Shown: positions 7,177 through 14,853 of the stretch, in pieces
Layout of the letters: every line of letters starts with the position of its first letter
Numbering within the stretch: position 1 is the stretch's first letter
Source of the DNA: Aminicenans sp964648465
Lineage (GTDB): Bacteria > Acidobacteriota > Aminicenantia > Aminicenantales > Aminicenantaceae
DNA: 14,902 nucleotides
Direction of reading: 5' to 3'
Assembly: GCA_964648465.1 (NCBI GenBank)
Contig: CAZYMU010000046.1
Location: 1 to 14,902 of the forward strand
The notes under the pieces: generated by a model
The model's input: only the letters and a program-made list of their open reading frames with translations
Told to the model about the DNA's origin: nothing
Database searches by the model: none
Made by a program: the position numbers and the translations under genes

Positions 7177-9180
7177 TTATAAACCTTTATGGATAATCTT
7201 TGTGAGATTATCTGAAAGGCCTGCCACTACAAGGCGATCTCCTTCCTTAATGATTTCATCAGCAGAAGGAATGGGAATACTTTGGGGAGGGTACTTTCTT
7301 TTTATAAAGAGAATGTCGATGCGGTAAAGAGCCTTAAGATTAAGCTCTTTCAGGCTTTTACCACAGAAAGTAGAAGGGGCATCGATTTCCATTATTTTAT
7401 ATCCAGCAGTTATATCAAAGGATTTGGTTGATTGGGTAAATTTCAGCTTCTGCACCAACCCTTCTGCAGCTTCTCTTATTAGAATCTCATGGTTATAGGC
7501 TTCTATAACGTCTTTTCTTTTTACAACTCCTATTAATTTCTTATCTTTCAAAATAGCAATTTCAGCCACATCTTCGTGGCCAAAGATTTTCATGGCTTGC
7601 TCAAGATTGTCTTTATAGTCAAGATTGATAGCCTGGACAGCCAGGTCCTGGGCAATAACAAAGGATGTGAGAAGGTCCTTTTCGAGCATGAGTTTCTTCA
7701 GTTGATTGAGGGGAAAACAGCCAACGTAGTTATTTTCAGGATCGACTATCTGGAAAGAGTGATGTTTGCCTCCGATGGCGACGTTAATAATATTCCCTAC
7801 ATGCTCTGTATTGAGAAAAACTTGATAATCTTGACTTATAAAATCCTTTACAGAAAGTGCCCTAAGAATATTCATCTCTCTTCCTTCTTTGAAAAGTATC
7901 CCTCTCCGTTTTAGTTTCATTGTGTATATAGATTCTTTCTGGAGACCTGCTGCCATGAAAGAGGAGATGATACAGGAAAGCATGAGCGGCAGTATGATTT
8001 TATAGTCATTTGTAAGTTCAAAGATAATAATAATTGCAGTGATGGGAGCATGTATTGCAGCAGCAGCCACAGCTCCCATCCCTACAAGAGAAAAAGCCCC
8101 TGGGGAGGAAATAGAATTTGGGAATAAAGAATGAAAAATAGATCCGACGAAGTTCCCGCTCATGGCACCTATAAATAGAGAAGGTGCGAATATCCCGCCG
8201 GACCCTCCGGATCCCAATGTTAAAGAAGTGCTTATAATCTTTGCGAATACAAGAAGCAGGGCAAGCAAAATACCAGTCTGGGTTTTGAGACAAGTATCGA
8301 TTGAATCATAGCCCAGGCCGAGTATTTGGGGAAGTCCGAGCCCAAGCAGCCCAACCATGAGGCCACCCAAAACCGGTTTTATAAGAGGATGAATCCGCAG
8401 ACTGTCAAATTTTTCCTCAAAGAAATAGAGACTTTTAATAAAGATAATGGCGATTAATCCACTCACTATTCCCAGCAGCATGTAAGGTCCGATTTCCCAT
8501 ATACTGATGAGTGTGTAAGCAGGGACGTTGAATGCTGAAAAATCACCTATGATAGAGCGGGAAGTAAAAGTTGCAATGACAGAGGCAATGATAACTGGGC
8601 TGAAGGAAAATATCCCGAATTCTCCAAGCAGGATTTCTACGGCAAAGAGAGAACCTGCAATAGGAGCATTAAAAGTTGCTCCTATCCCTGCACCTGCTCC
8701 TGCAGCGACAAGAGTGCGCAATCCCCTTTCATTAGTACGGAATAATCGGCCAAGAGAGGATGCAATAGTGGAGCTGATTTGTACTATCGGGCCTTCGCGT
8801 CCGACAGACCCTCCTGAGCCAATACAGATTGAGGATGCCAGCGCCTTTACGGCTGCAACTTTTGTGTATATACGTCCTCCGCGGAAGACTAGTGCTTCCA
8901 TGATTTCAGGCACACCATGGCCTTTTGCTTCTCTTGCTCCAAAGTAGATAAAAGGACTGATAATCACAGCCCCGAGTGCTGGAATAAGGACTGTCATATA
9001 CCAGGGATGGGACGAAACTGTTGAAATGATACTTGTGCCTTTCCAGAATTGGCTCTGGAAGAAATGGATCATGATTTTAAAAACAATAGATGCAAGACCT
9101 GCCACAAAGCCGACGAGAACGGCAAGAAGCGTTAGGCGAATATACTCATTGAATTCGTTGTCTTTGAAATTAAGTTTCAT
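7177..9180 (-). CDS. ClC-family chloride channel/transporter with CBS and RCK-C domains
   Basis: A 667-residue membrane protein. The ClC core (about 15-425) carries GHGVPEI (87-93, counterpart of GSGIP), GREGP (127-131) with the gating Glu129, GGIFAP (328-333) and a Tyr419 aligned with the anion-coordinating Tyr445 of E. coli ClcA. The proton-pathway Glu203 of ClcA falls on Ile183 (FAVEILLGEF), as in channel-type ClCs, so proton coupling is doubtful. Cytoplasmic CBS repeats follow (about 444-565), then an RCK-C/TrkA-C-like domain (about 583-665), both usual ligand-sensing modules. The start is ATG 9180; its ribosome site is weak. It is 25 nt downstream of the EndoQ-like gene and is probably co-transcribed with it. 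Confidence 0.9.
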   Translation of the reverse strand: MKLNFKDNEFNEYIRLTLLAVLVGFVAGLASIVFKIMIHFFQSQFWKGTSIISTVSSHPWYMTVLIPALGAVIISPFIYFGAREAKGHGVPEIMEALVFRGGRIYTKVAAVKALASSICIGSGGSVGREGPIVQISSTIASSLGRLFRTNERGLRTLVAAGAGAGIGATFNAPIAGSLFAVEILLGEFGIFSFSPVIIASVIATFTSRSIIGDFSAFNVPAYTLISIWEIGPYMLLGIVSGLIAIIFIKSLYFFEEKFDSLRIHPLIKPVLGGLMVGLLGLGLPQILGLGYDSIDTCLKTQTGILLALLLVFAKIISTSLTLGSGGSGGIFAPSLFIGAMSGNFVGSIFHSLFPNSISSPGAFSLVGMGAVAAAAIHAPITAIIIIFELTNDYKIILPLMLSCIISSFMAAGLQKESIYTMKLKRRGILFKEGREMNILRALSVKDFISQDYQVFLNTEHVGNIINVAIGGKHHSFQIVDPENNYVGCFPLNQLKKLMLEKDLLTSFVIAQDLAVQAINLDYKDNLEQAMKIFGHEDVAEIAILKDKKLIGVVKRKDVIEAYNHEILIREAAEGLVQKLKFTQSTKSFDITAGYKIMEIDAPSTFCGKSLKELNLKALYRIDILFIKRKYPPQSIPIPSADEIIKEGDRLVVAGLSDNLTKIIHKGL

Positions 9181-9205
9181 TTTCAGTATTTTTCTTTAAG
9201 AATGA

Positions 9206-10498
9206 TTAGAAAAGTTTGAGCTGGTTTTGTGCTTCTTCTTCAGAGCTTTCATCGTTGAAGAGACTTATTTTCCCATATGAGCCATCATAGCCAGGGAGAA
9301 TATTTACCTGGTCTTTTCGCATCCTCTCAATACCAAGACTTACCCTCTCCGGGTAGACTCGGTTTAAATTGGAGGCGGGAACTTCTGTTAGTATATGGAG
9401 TTCACTACCAAATTCGTGAATAAAGTGAAAATAAGTTTTCCAAACACTCTTGCACTGAGCTGTTTTTTTGAGGGCCTGGGCGATGATTTCATTTAAAGGG
9501 ATCAGGTTTTTATATGGAAGTCTTAAAGGTAATAAGCTGCCGGGTTCCCTGTCAGCAAGTTCCTCGATTCTATGCATTACACCTATTGTGACTCTTCTTC
9601 CACATTTTGGGCAGATATATTTGTTCTGGATTGTTTCCTGAGGAGAGAAAAGAACATCACATTTCCGGTGGCCGTCGTAGTGGTATTTACCTTCTTGGGG
9701 GAAAAACTCAATAGTATGGAGAAATTTGTCAGGGTCCTTGCTTTTTATGGCTTCGAATAATCCTTTATAGCTTAAATCTGTATTGAAAACATTGGCTTCT
9801 CTCCCGATCTTTGATGGTGAATGCGCATCTGAATTTGAAACAAGGGTATATTTGTCAAGTTTGGATAAACGCCAGTTCATGGGTGGATCTGAGGAAAGGC
9901 CTGTTTCCAGTGCAAAGATAAAAGGCGTCATTTCTTCGAAACATTCCTCGATAGTGTCAAAGCCCGAGTTCGCACCGAAGAGCGAAAACCAGGGGGTCCA
10001 GATATGGGCAGGAATAACTTTACAACCTGTACAGTCATTGGCTACCATTTTAACGAATTCTTTTGCATCCATGCCCAGAATGGGGCGGCCATCCGAACGA
10101 AGATTACCTATCCCGGAGAGTTTACTGTTGATTTTTTCTACAGACTCAAAATCAGGTGCAAATGTGAGAAGATGTATTTTCCGGACTTTACCATTTTTTG
10201 AGTAGATAAAACTTATTTCTGAAGAGAGAATAAATGAGATGTCTTTGCAAGAAACGTTGAAAGTATTCATGTATTCATTTTCTTGAGGAATGATATTTTT
10301 CAACTGGAATAAGCCATTTCCTTTCGGCTCTAGTTTTTCTTTAGCTAGGAAAAGCCATTCAGGATGCGTGAAATCGCCTGTGGCGAGGAGTGATATCCCT
10401 TTTATTTTTGCCCAGTAAGCCAGGGTATCGAGAGTCATATCGCGGGAAGTTGCCCGCGAAAACTTGGAATGGATATGAAGATCAGCAATATATCTCAT
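9206..10498 (-). CDS. Endonuclease Q-like PHP-domain DNA repair nuclease
   Basis: A 430-residue protein of the EndoQ/YqxK group. EndoQ nicks DNA 5' to deaminated bases (uracil, hypoxanthine, xanthine) and abasic sites. PHP motifs are DLHIHS (6-11), GDFTH (41-45), SSEISFIY with Glu94, PAHIWTPW with His165, and SNSDAH (221-226, Asp224 and His226). A zinc-site region follows, with Cys280, Cys296 and Cys299 and the family-typical MHRIEELADR (308-317), then the C-terminal lobe with LPGYDG (401-406). The last five residues, QLKLF, match the bacterial sliding-clamp binding motif. Length agrees with the family (about 420-430). There is no clear ribosome site before ATG 10498. It is the first gene of a likely EndoQ-ClC transcript. 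Confidence 0.85.
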   Translation of the reverse strand: MRYIADLHIHSKFSRATSRDMTLDTLAYWAKIKGISLLATGDFTHPEWLFLAKEKLEPKGNGLFQLKNIIPQENEYMNTFNVSCKDISFILSSEISFIYSKNGKVRKIHLLTFAPDFESVEKINSKLSGIGNLRSDGRPILGMDAKEFVKMVANDCTGCKVIPAHIWTPWFSLFGANSGFDTIEECFEEMTPFIFALETGLSSDPPMNWRLSKLDKYTLVSNSDAHSPSKIGREANVFNTDLSYKGLFEAIKSKDPDKFLHTIEFFPQEGKYHYDGHRKCDVLFSPQETIQNKYICPKCGRRVTIGVMHRIEELADREPGSLLPLRLPYKNLIPLNEIIAQALKKTAQCKSVWKTYFHFIHEFGSELHILTEVPASNLNRVYPERVSLGIERMRKDQVNILPGYDGSYGKISLFNDESSEEEAQNQLKLF

Positions 10499-10512
10499 AA
10501 TAAATAGATTTA

Positions 10513-10541
10513 AGTTTAAGGAATATACGGTTGCATTTCAA
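10513..10541 (-). promoter_or_regulatory. Possible promoter of the EndoQ-ClC genes
   Basis: On the minus strand: TTGAAA (10541-10536), a 17-bp spacer and TAAACT (10518-10513). It would start transcription only about 8 nt before the EndoQ ATG, in keeping with the missing ribosome site and suggesting a nearly leaderless mRNA. The -10 matches consensus at 4 of 6 positions. Confidence 0.35.
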
Positions 10542-10613
10542 GGAAAATCATTATCTGTTTGATCTCGTTGCCGTTGACAAATAATGAGACGTTTAACTAT
10601 CATGAAATTATTG

Positions 10614-10710
10614 ACCTGGATTATTCACGAGCCAAGCTTGCTGCAGATGCGAGGCACAGCGCATGAAGTTGTGGTCCTTCACCACGAATGGGCTGTAACG
10701 AAGCAGATGC
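10614..10710 (+). repeat. Dispersed structured repeat, copy C (truncated)
   Basis: These 97 bp match 180-276 without gaps and with 5 mismatches. The head hairpin is conserved (10656-10696). All five differences are transitions, and all but one lie outside the paired segments listed for copy B or in its single-base mismatch. Similarity stops exactly at the second GCAGATGC, so the tail module seen in copies A and B is missing; the next bases belong to the VWA gene remnant. Confidence 0.85.
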
Positions 10711-10967
10711 AGGAAAGGGCTGAAGATATTTTTCTGGCTTTCAAAGAAATGGCTAAGGCGACAGGGGGACTGACAGAAAACACTGCAAATCCTGCATTTG
10801 GGTTTAAAAAAGCCGTTAAAGCTTCAGAACAATACTATCTTCTGTATTACATGCCAAAAAATTACAGAAAAGAAGGAAAATTTAAAAAGATTAAGATGAA
10901 AGTTAGAAATAAAATATTTTCAGTTTTGCACCGGCTGGATATTTCGCGAATTAGAGATACTATTTAA
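10707..10967 (+). pseudogene. C-terminal remnant of a VWA-domain-type protein
   Basis: About 86 codons read MQERAEDIFLAFKEMAKATGG, then ANPAFGFKKAVKASEQYYLLYYMPKNY and KFKKIKMKVRNKIFSVLHR. This resembles the end of the von Willebrand A-type proteins common in Acidobacteriota-like genomes (the YYLLYY-P-x-Y and G-K-F-x-K-I pattern). The metal-site (MIDAS) core that should precede it is absent. The frame stays open back to an ATG at 10584, but the upstream codons are repeat copy C and unrelated sequence, with no plausible N-terminal domain, so I read it as a 5'-truncated gene. Its stop overlaps the stop of the converging secreted-protein gene by 8 nt. Recognition of the family is from memory. 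Confidence 0.6.
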
Positions 10968-12045
10968 ATTCGAAATCCACAGTCTTTTTTAGAGTTTTTC
11001 CAGAAATAGTATCTTTAATATCAATGTTAAGGATGTAAGCCCCTGGCTCTAAGTCCTTTGTTTCTTTTCTTTCTTCTGTTTTTCCTTCTTTTGTGGTTTT
11101 TATAATTACTGTTCTTTTTAACGGGAGGGGTTGACTAACCAGGAGTGCATCGTATTTTTGGGGTGCATAGCGGATGACTGCTTCTTCCCCTTTTAAAACA
11201 GAGTAAGTGATTTCGATGCTTACTTTTTGAGGGTCATCGGGATTAGGCTGAGTTCCGTAAATAAAGAAGAAAATATCAAGGTTGTCTCCTTTGGAAAAGA
11301 CACGATCAAGGTTGGGTTCGATTTGAAGAATAGAATATGTAAAGAATCCTTTATGAATATTTGTCGTTGACTCGGGTGCGGACATCTGGTTTATCTTCTT
11401 GTTAAAAAAGATAGGAGTGGTTTCGAGTTCTTCTGTGAAAGAAGCAGTGCTGGGAAGAGTAAGTTCAAAGTATTGTGTTCCGATCTTTTCCAAATTTTGG
11501 GAAGCTATAGCCATGGAAAGGAGATAATTTCCAGGAGGGAGAGGATAGCCGGTTGAGTAAATTTCTTCTTTTTCGGGTTCATAGGAATTACTATCTACTT
11601 CAAGCCCAAATGGTATATAGATTTCCTTAGTAAAATCCCCGTCTAGCTGCTTAAACTGAAGAAAAACATGATTTTTAGTTTGAAGTTTGGGCGGGGTTAA
11701 TTCGGTAGAAGACTCGAATATTTTTTCTTCTTTCTCTTTTTTGTCTTTGGGTTCTACAGCCGCAGCGGCAGAGGAAAAGCCAAGATCAGCATTTTTTATC
11801 TTAAAAAAGAATATGCTGTGAACATTTTCTCTGGCTGGGAGGTAAAGGTGTTTGGTGATTGCAAAAGGAATATCCAGCCGTGCCTCACGAGTTTTCATTC
11901 CTTCCTGGAAAACAGCTTTGACTTTATCAGGAATAAAGACTCTTTGGGGTACTTTCTTTTCCTGAGCTGTTAAACTAGGTAGAGAAGTCAGACTAAGTGT
12001 AAAGCCAAAGATAATAAATGTACTTATGAGAGCTTTGATTTTCAT
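10960..12045 (-). CDS. Secreted beta-rich protein of unknown function
   Basis: A 361-residue protein I do not recognise. It begins with a clear signal peptide (positive MKIK, hydrophobic 6-22, likely cut after Ala27 in SLTA-QEK), so it should be periplasmic or outside the cell. The rest is rich in alternating hydrophobic strands and has two similar strand-turn motifs, PPGNYLLSMAI (170-180) and EPGAYILNIDI (333-343), as in immunoglobulin-like sandwich domains. Between about 92 and 120 there is a low-complexity Ala then Lys/Glu-rich segment. It has no cysteine and no catalytic motif that I can see. GGAGG (12054-12050 on the minus strand) lies 4 nt before the ATG. Two adjacent 22-bp repeats lie just upstream. 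The neighbouring VWA-type remnant may once have been functionally linked. Confidence 0.75.
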   Translation of the reverse strand: MKIKALISTFIIFGFTLSLTSLPSLTAQEKKVPQRVFIPDKVKAVFQEGMKTREARLDIPFAITKHLYLPARENVHSIFFFKIKNADLGFSSAAAAVEPKDKKEKEEKIFESSTELTPPKLQTKNHVFLQFKQLDGDFTKEIYIPFGLEVDSNSYEPEKEEIYSTGYPLPPGNYLLSMAIASQNLEKIGTQYFELTLPSTASFTEELETTPIFFNKKINQMSAPESTTNIHKGFFTYSILQIEPNLDRVFSKGDNLDIFFFIYGTQPNPDDPQKVSIEITYSVLKGEEAVIRYAPQKYDALLVSQPLPLKRTVIIKTTKEGKTEERKETKDLEPGAYILNIDIKDTISGKTLKKTVDFEFK

Positions 12046-12058
12046 TTTTCCTCCTCAA

Positions 12059-12102
12059 ATTAATATAATGCGAATAACATATTAATATTATGCGAAATAC
12101 AT
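12059..12102 (-). repeat. Two adjacent 22-bp direct repeats before the secreted-protein gene
   Basis: Units 12059-12080 and 12081-12102 are directly adjacent and agree at 19 of 22 positions. On the minus strand they share the core TTCGCATWATATTAAT. The first unit ends 14 nt before the secreted-protein gene's ATG, so they overlap the probable promoter or leader. The 22-bp period is about two helical turns, which fits side-by-side protein binding. The junction contains the palindrome ATATTAATAT (12079-12088). A binding role is inferred. The remainder of the 12103-12234 gap holds nothing else I can identify. Confidence 0.6.
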
Positions 12103-12234
12103 GCCATATAAGCTGCTATCTTAAAATATATGTTCTTTCTCACTAAAGGAGTAAAGAGATTTTACAGAAAATAAAAAAGTAATATAACAGAACTGGACTA
12201 TTTTTTCTACAAATAAATTTCTGTCCGTGCGGAT

Positions 12235-13239
12235 TTATTTCCTCTGAAATTTATTGACTGCTCTTTGGTGTTCTTTAAATGAACTGCTGAAATAATGGCT
12301 GCCGTCGTTTTTCGAGACAAAATAAAGGTAGTTATTATCATCAGGATAAAGAGCGGCACGGAGTGAATCCTTTCCGGGATTAGCGATAGGGCCTGGAGGG
12401 AGCCCTGAAAAGAGGTATGTGTTATAAGGATTGTCAATCTTGAGGTCTTTTTTTCGAAGTTTCCCTTTAAACTTATTTTCCTGTTTAAGCACATAGATGA
12501 TAGTGGGGTCACAGTCAAGTTTCATGCCAATTTTTAGACGGTTATGGAAAACAGCCGAGATTGAGCTTTTTTCCTCTGGTAGAGAGGTCTCTTTTTCTAT
12601 TAGCGAGGCTAGAATCACTATTTCCCGTACTGTCATTCCAATTTCACTGGCTCTTGCCTTCCATTCTTCGGAGAACACCCTCTTGAATTGTTCGGTCAAG
12701 GTGGAAACGGTTTCTTTTGCTGTGATATTTCTAGGAAAATAATAAGTTTCGGGATAAAAATATCCTTCTAGATTCTGTGCTTTTTTATCAAAGGAAAATA
12801 TTGATTCTGTAGAAGCAGATGCTTTGAGGAAATCTTCGGCATTAAAGAGAAAAAGTGATTCAAGAAGATCTGCTATTTCCTTTCTCGTCAGTCCTTCAGG
12901 AACCGTGAAGGAGTGAAGTGCCATCTTTCCGTCTGTAAGAGTGAGCAGGACATCTTTTACAGAAACTGGAAGACTAAAGGAGTATTCTCCAGCCTTTAAA
13001 CTTTTATTGTAGAAAAAGAGCTCATATGCAAGGAGAAACGGCCACTCTTTTTTGATGATCCTTTCTTCCCTGAGATTATGGGCAATGATTCTTGCGCTTT
13101 TTCCTTTTTCGACATAAAAAAATATTTTTTTTGCAGTATTTTTTGGAGGAGAATTTATCTCAAAGTAAAACCAGGACGAGAAGAAAAGAATAAAGATTAT
13201 TGATATTAAAAGAACGTTTCTAATGATTTTGTATATCAT
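12235..13239 (-). CDS. mltG: Endolytic murein transglycosylase MltG (YceG-like)
   Basis: MltG cleaves nascent peptidoglycan glycan strands in the periplasm and is thought to set their length. From ATG 13239 the protein is 334 residues: one N-terminal membrane anchor (about 5-25), a LysM-like region (about 39-110) with the VPEGLT turn, then the catalytic YceG domain. Family motifs are LEGYFYPETYYFP (157-169), ILASLIEKET (209-218) with catalytic Glu215, NRLKIGMKLDCDPTIIY (233-249) and NPYNTYLFSGLPPGPIANPG (270-289). The frame extends upstream to an ATG at 13341, but that start has no ribosome site and would add 34 basic residues. The 13239 start has GAAGGA nine bases upstream and overlaps ruvX by 20 nt, so I prefer it. 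Confidence 0.92.
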   Translation of the reverse strand: MIYKIIRNVLLISIIFILFFSSWFYFEINSPPKNTAKKIFFYVEKGKSARIIAHNLREERIIKKEWPFLLAYELFFYNKSLKAGEYSFSLPVSVKDVLLTLTDGKMALHSFTVPEGLTRKEIADLLESLFLFNAEDFLKASASTESIFSFDKKAQNLEGYFYPETYYFPRNITAKETVSTLTEQFKRVFSEEWKARASEIGMTVREIVILASLIEKETSLPEEKSSISAVFHNRLKIGMKLDCDPTIIYVLKQENKFKGKLRKKDLKIDNPYNTYLFSGLPPGPIANPGKDSLRAALYPDDNNYLYFVSKNDGSHYFSSSFKEHQRAVNKFQRK

Positions 13240-13657
13240 AAGAATTTGTCCTTCTGGCTTCAAGGTAGCTTGAAAGAATAATGACAGCGGAGATTTGATC
13301 TTTGATTTGTTTTTTCTTTTTTTGTTTGAATTTTTGCTCATTGAGAATTTTTAGAGTCTGTTTTGTTGTAAGCCGCTCGTCCCAGAAAACAATAGGAAGA
13401 TTCAGAGCTTTTTCCAGCCACCGGGCAAATTTTTTTGTCTTTTGGACCCTGGATCCCTGAGTTCCGTCCATTTTAAGAGGGAAGCCTATCACGATTTTGC
13501 CTATTTCGTATTGTGCAGCAAGATTTTTAAAATATTTTTTGTCCTCATCTGGATTTTTTACCTTGTATTGACCCAGTCCCTGCGCTGTGATAGATAGCTT
13601 GTCAGTCACAGCCAGGCCTATATTCTTATCTCCGAAGTCAATCCCTAGGATTCTCAT
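13220..13657 (-). CDS. ruvX: RuvX/YqgF family Holliday-junction resolvase-like protein
   Basis: A 145-residue RNase H-fold protein of the YqgF/RuvX family, linked in E. coli to 16S rRNA 5'-end processing and called a putative Holliday junction resolvase. The three acidic catalytic motifs are present: ILGIDFGDKNIGLAVTD (3-19, Asp7), FWDERLTT (91-98, Glu94) and KDQISAVIIL (119-128, Asp120). IGFPLKMDGTQGSR (57-70) is also typical. Its ATG shares bases with the ddl stop (ATGA, 13657-13654), and no strong ribosome site is visible, so it probably depends on translational coupling to ddl. Its end overlaps the mltG start; the order ruvX-mltG is seen in many bacteria. Confidence 0.92.
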   Translation of the reverse strand: MRILGIDFGDKNIGLAVTDKLSITAQGLGQYKVKNPDEDKKYFKNLAAQYEIGKIVIGFPLKMDGTQGSRVQKTKKFARWLEKALNLPIVFWDERLTTKQTLKILNEQKFKQKKKKQIKDQISAVIILSSYLEARRTNSYDIQNH

Positions 13658-14724
13658 TTGATAAACTCGGTTATGTTTTTCTTTTTTTTATTATGCCTCT
13701 CCAACCCCAATTCGATCAATTTTTCAAGAAGCTTGGGAAAAGGAATCCCGCTTACTTCCCATAATTTTGGATACATGCTGATTTTTGTAAAGCCGGGAAT
13801 TGTATTGATCTCGTTAAGGAAAAGATCTTTTGTTTTTTCTTGATAGAAGAAATCTACTCTGGCCATTCCGGAACAGCCGATGATCTTATATGCCTGGATG
13901 GAGATTTTTTGTATTTCTTCAGTAATGCAAGATGGGAGGGTAGCTGGGATGGCGAACCTTGTTTTTCCTTCGACATATTTGTCTCTATAATCATAAAATT
14001 CTCTATACGGAATTATTTCGCCGGGGAGAGATGCTCTGGGATTGTCGTTTCCTAATACGCTGCATTCTAGATCTCGCCCTGTAATTCCTTCTTCGATTAA
14101 TATTTTTTTGTCATGTCGGAATGCTGTTTCCAGTGCGGATTCAATTTCACTATAGTCTTTAACTTTTGTAATTCCTATACTTGAACCCAAATTGGCCGGC
14201 TTTACAAAAAAAGGGAGGGGAAGCTCTTTTCTGATTTTGTTGAAAACAACTTTTTGCTTTCTTCGCCAGTCCTGTTCGAAAACAATCATATACTTGACTA
14301 CAGGTATATTTTTTGCTTTTAAGATTTTCTTTGTAACTACTTTGTCCATCGCGATTGCAGAGGCCGTGACTGTGGCGCCGACATAGGGTACATCTGCTAG
14401 TTCGAAAAGACCCTGGATTGTTCCATCTTCACCGTAAGGACCGTGAAGAATGGGAAAGTATATATCCCCATCTATAGTTTGGGTTAAGGAGCTTTTTCCC
14501 CATGGGAGAAAAGAGAAAAACTTGCCATGTTTCAGCTCAGAAGAAGAAAGGAGGGGAGATTCGACAGCCCTCCATTTTCCTTCCTTATTGATGTAAATCG
14601 AGCTAACAGCGAATTTCCTTTTATCGAGATTCTTGTAGACTGAAGCTGCGGATGTGAGCGAAACCTCATGTTCAGGAGAGCGCCCCCCGAAGAGCAGAAC
14701 GAGTTTTATTTTTTGTTCTGTCAT
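13654..14724 (-). CDS. ddl: D-alanine--D-alanine ligase
   Basis: A 356-residue cytoplasmic ATP-grasp ligase that joins two D-alanines for the peptidoglycan stem peptide. Motifs are GGRSPEHEVSL (13-23, Glu20 aligning with Glu15 of E. coli DdlB), LHGPYGEDG (93-101), the ATP-binding KPANLGSSIGI (175-185), FYDYRDKY (243-250) with Tyr250 at the position of DdlB Tyr216, RVDFF (289-293) and LNEINTIPG (303-311). The retained tyrosine supports D-Ala-D-Ala rather than D-Ala-D-lactate synthesis. The length fits the longer DdlA-like form. The lysine-rich C-terminal tail (345-356) runs into ruvX. No classical ribosome site precedes ATG 14724. It is the first gene of ddl-ruvX-mltG. Confidence 0.95.
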   Translation of the reverse strand: MTEQKIKLVLLFGGRSPEHEVSLTSAASVYKNLDKRKFAVSSIYINKEGKWRAVESPLLSSSELKHGKFFSFLPWGKSSLTQTIDGDIYFPILHGPYGEDGTIQGLFELADVPYVGATVTASAIAMDKVVTKKILKAKNIPVVKYMIVFEQDWRRKQKVVFNKIRKELPLPFFVKPANLGSSIGITKVKDYSEIESALETAFRHDKKILIEEGITGRDLECSVLGNDNPRASLPGEIIPYREFYDYRDKYVEGKTRFAIPATLPSCITEEIQKISIQAYKIIGCSGMARVDFFYQEKTKDLFLNEINTIPGFTKISMYPKLWEVSGIPFPKLLEKLIELGLERHNKKKKNITEFIK

Positions 14725-14745
14725 TTTTTTATCATAAAAATTTAT

Positions 14746-14773
14746 TTTATAAGAATAGGCTTCTGTTGTCCAA
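14746..14773 (-). promoter_or_regulatory. Possible promoter of the ddl-ruvX-mltG operon
   Basis: On the minus strand: TTGGAC (14773-14768), a 16-bp spacer and TATAAA (14751-14746); shifting the -10 gives TAAAAT at 18 bp. It predicts a leader of about 15 nt. A 6-bp inverted repeat, TCAGCC/GGCTGA (14778-14799), lies directly upstream and might be an operator or a remnant of an earlier terminator; neither is proven. Confidence 0.4.
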
Positions 14774-14853
14774 TGTTTCAGCCTGTTCTAATTGGCTGAT
14801 CCCGTTTTAACTTTAACAACACTTTTTGTTATGGAGTGTTTTACTTATGTCTA

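Noticed and set aside
8528..8947. 139-residue plus-strand frame opposite the ClC gene
   Set aside because: Antisense to the conserved ClC motifs; alanine/proline-rich composition is explained by the opposite strand.
10584..10706. The 127-residue open frame starting at 10584 as a complete gene
   Set aside because: Its first third is repeat copy C and unrelated sequence, while only the part after 10707 resembles a known protein end; no signal or domain start is visible. I treat it as a truncated gene.
12207..12518. A 103-residue minus-strand frame overlapping the mltG end
   Set aside because: It is out of frame with a well-conserved MltG domain and has no recognisable features of its own.
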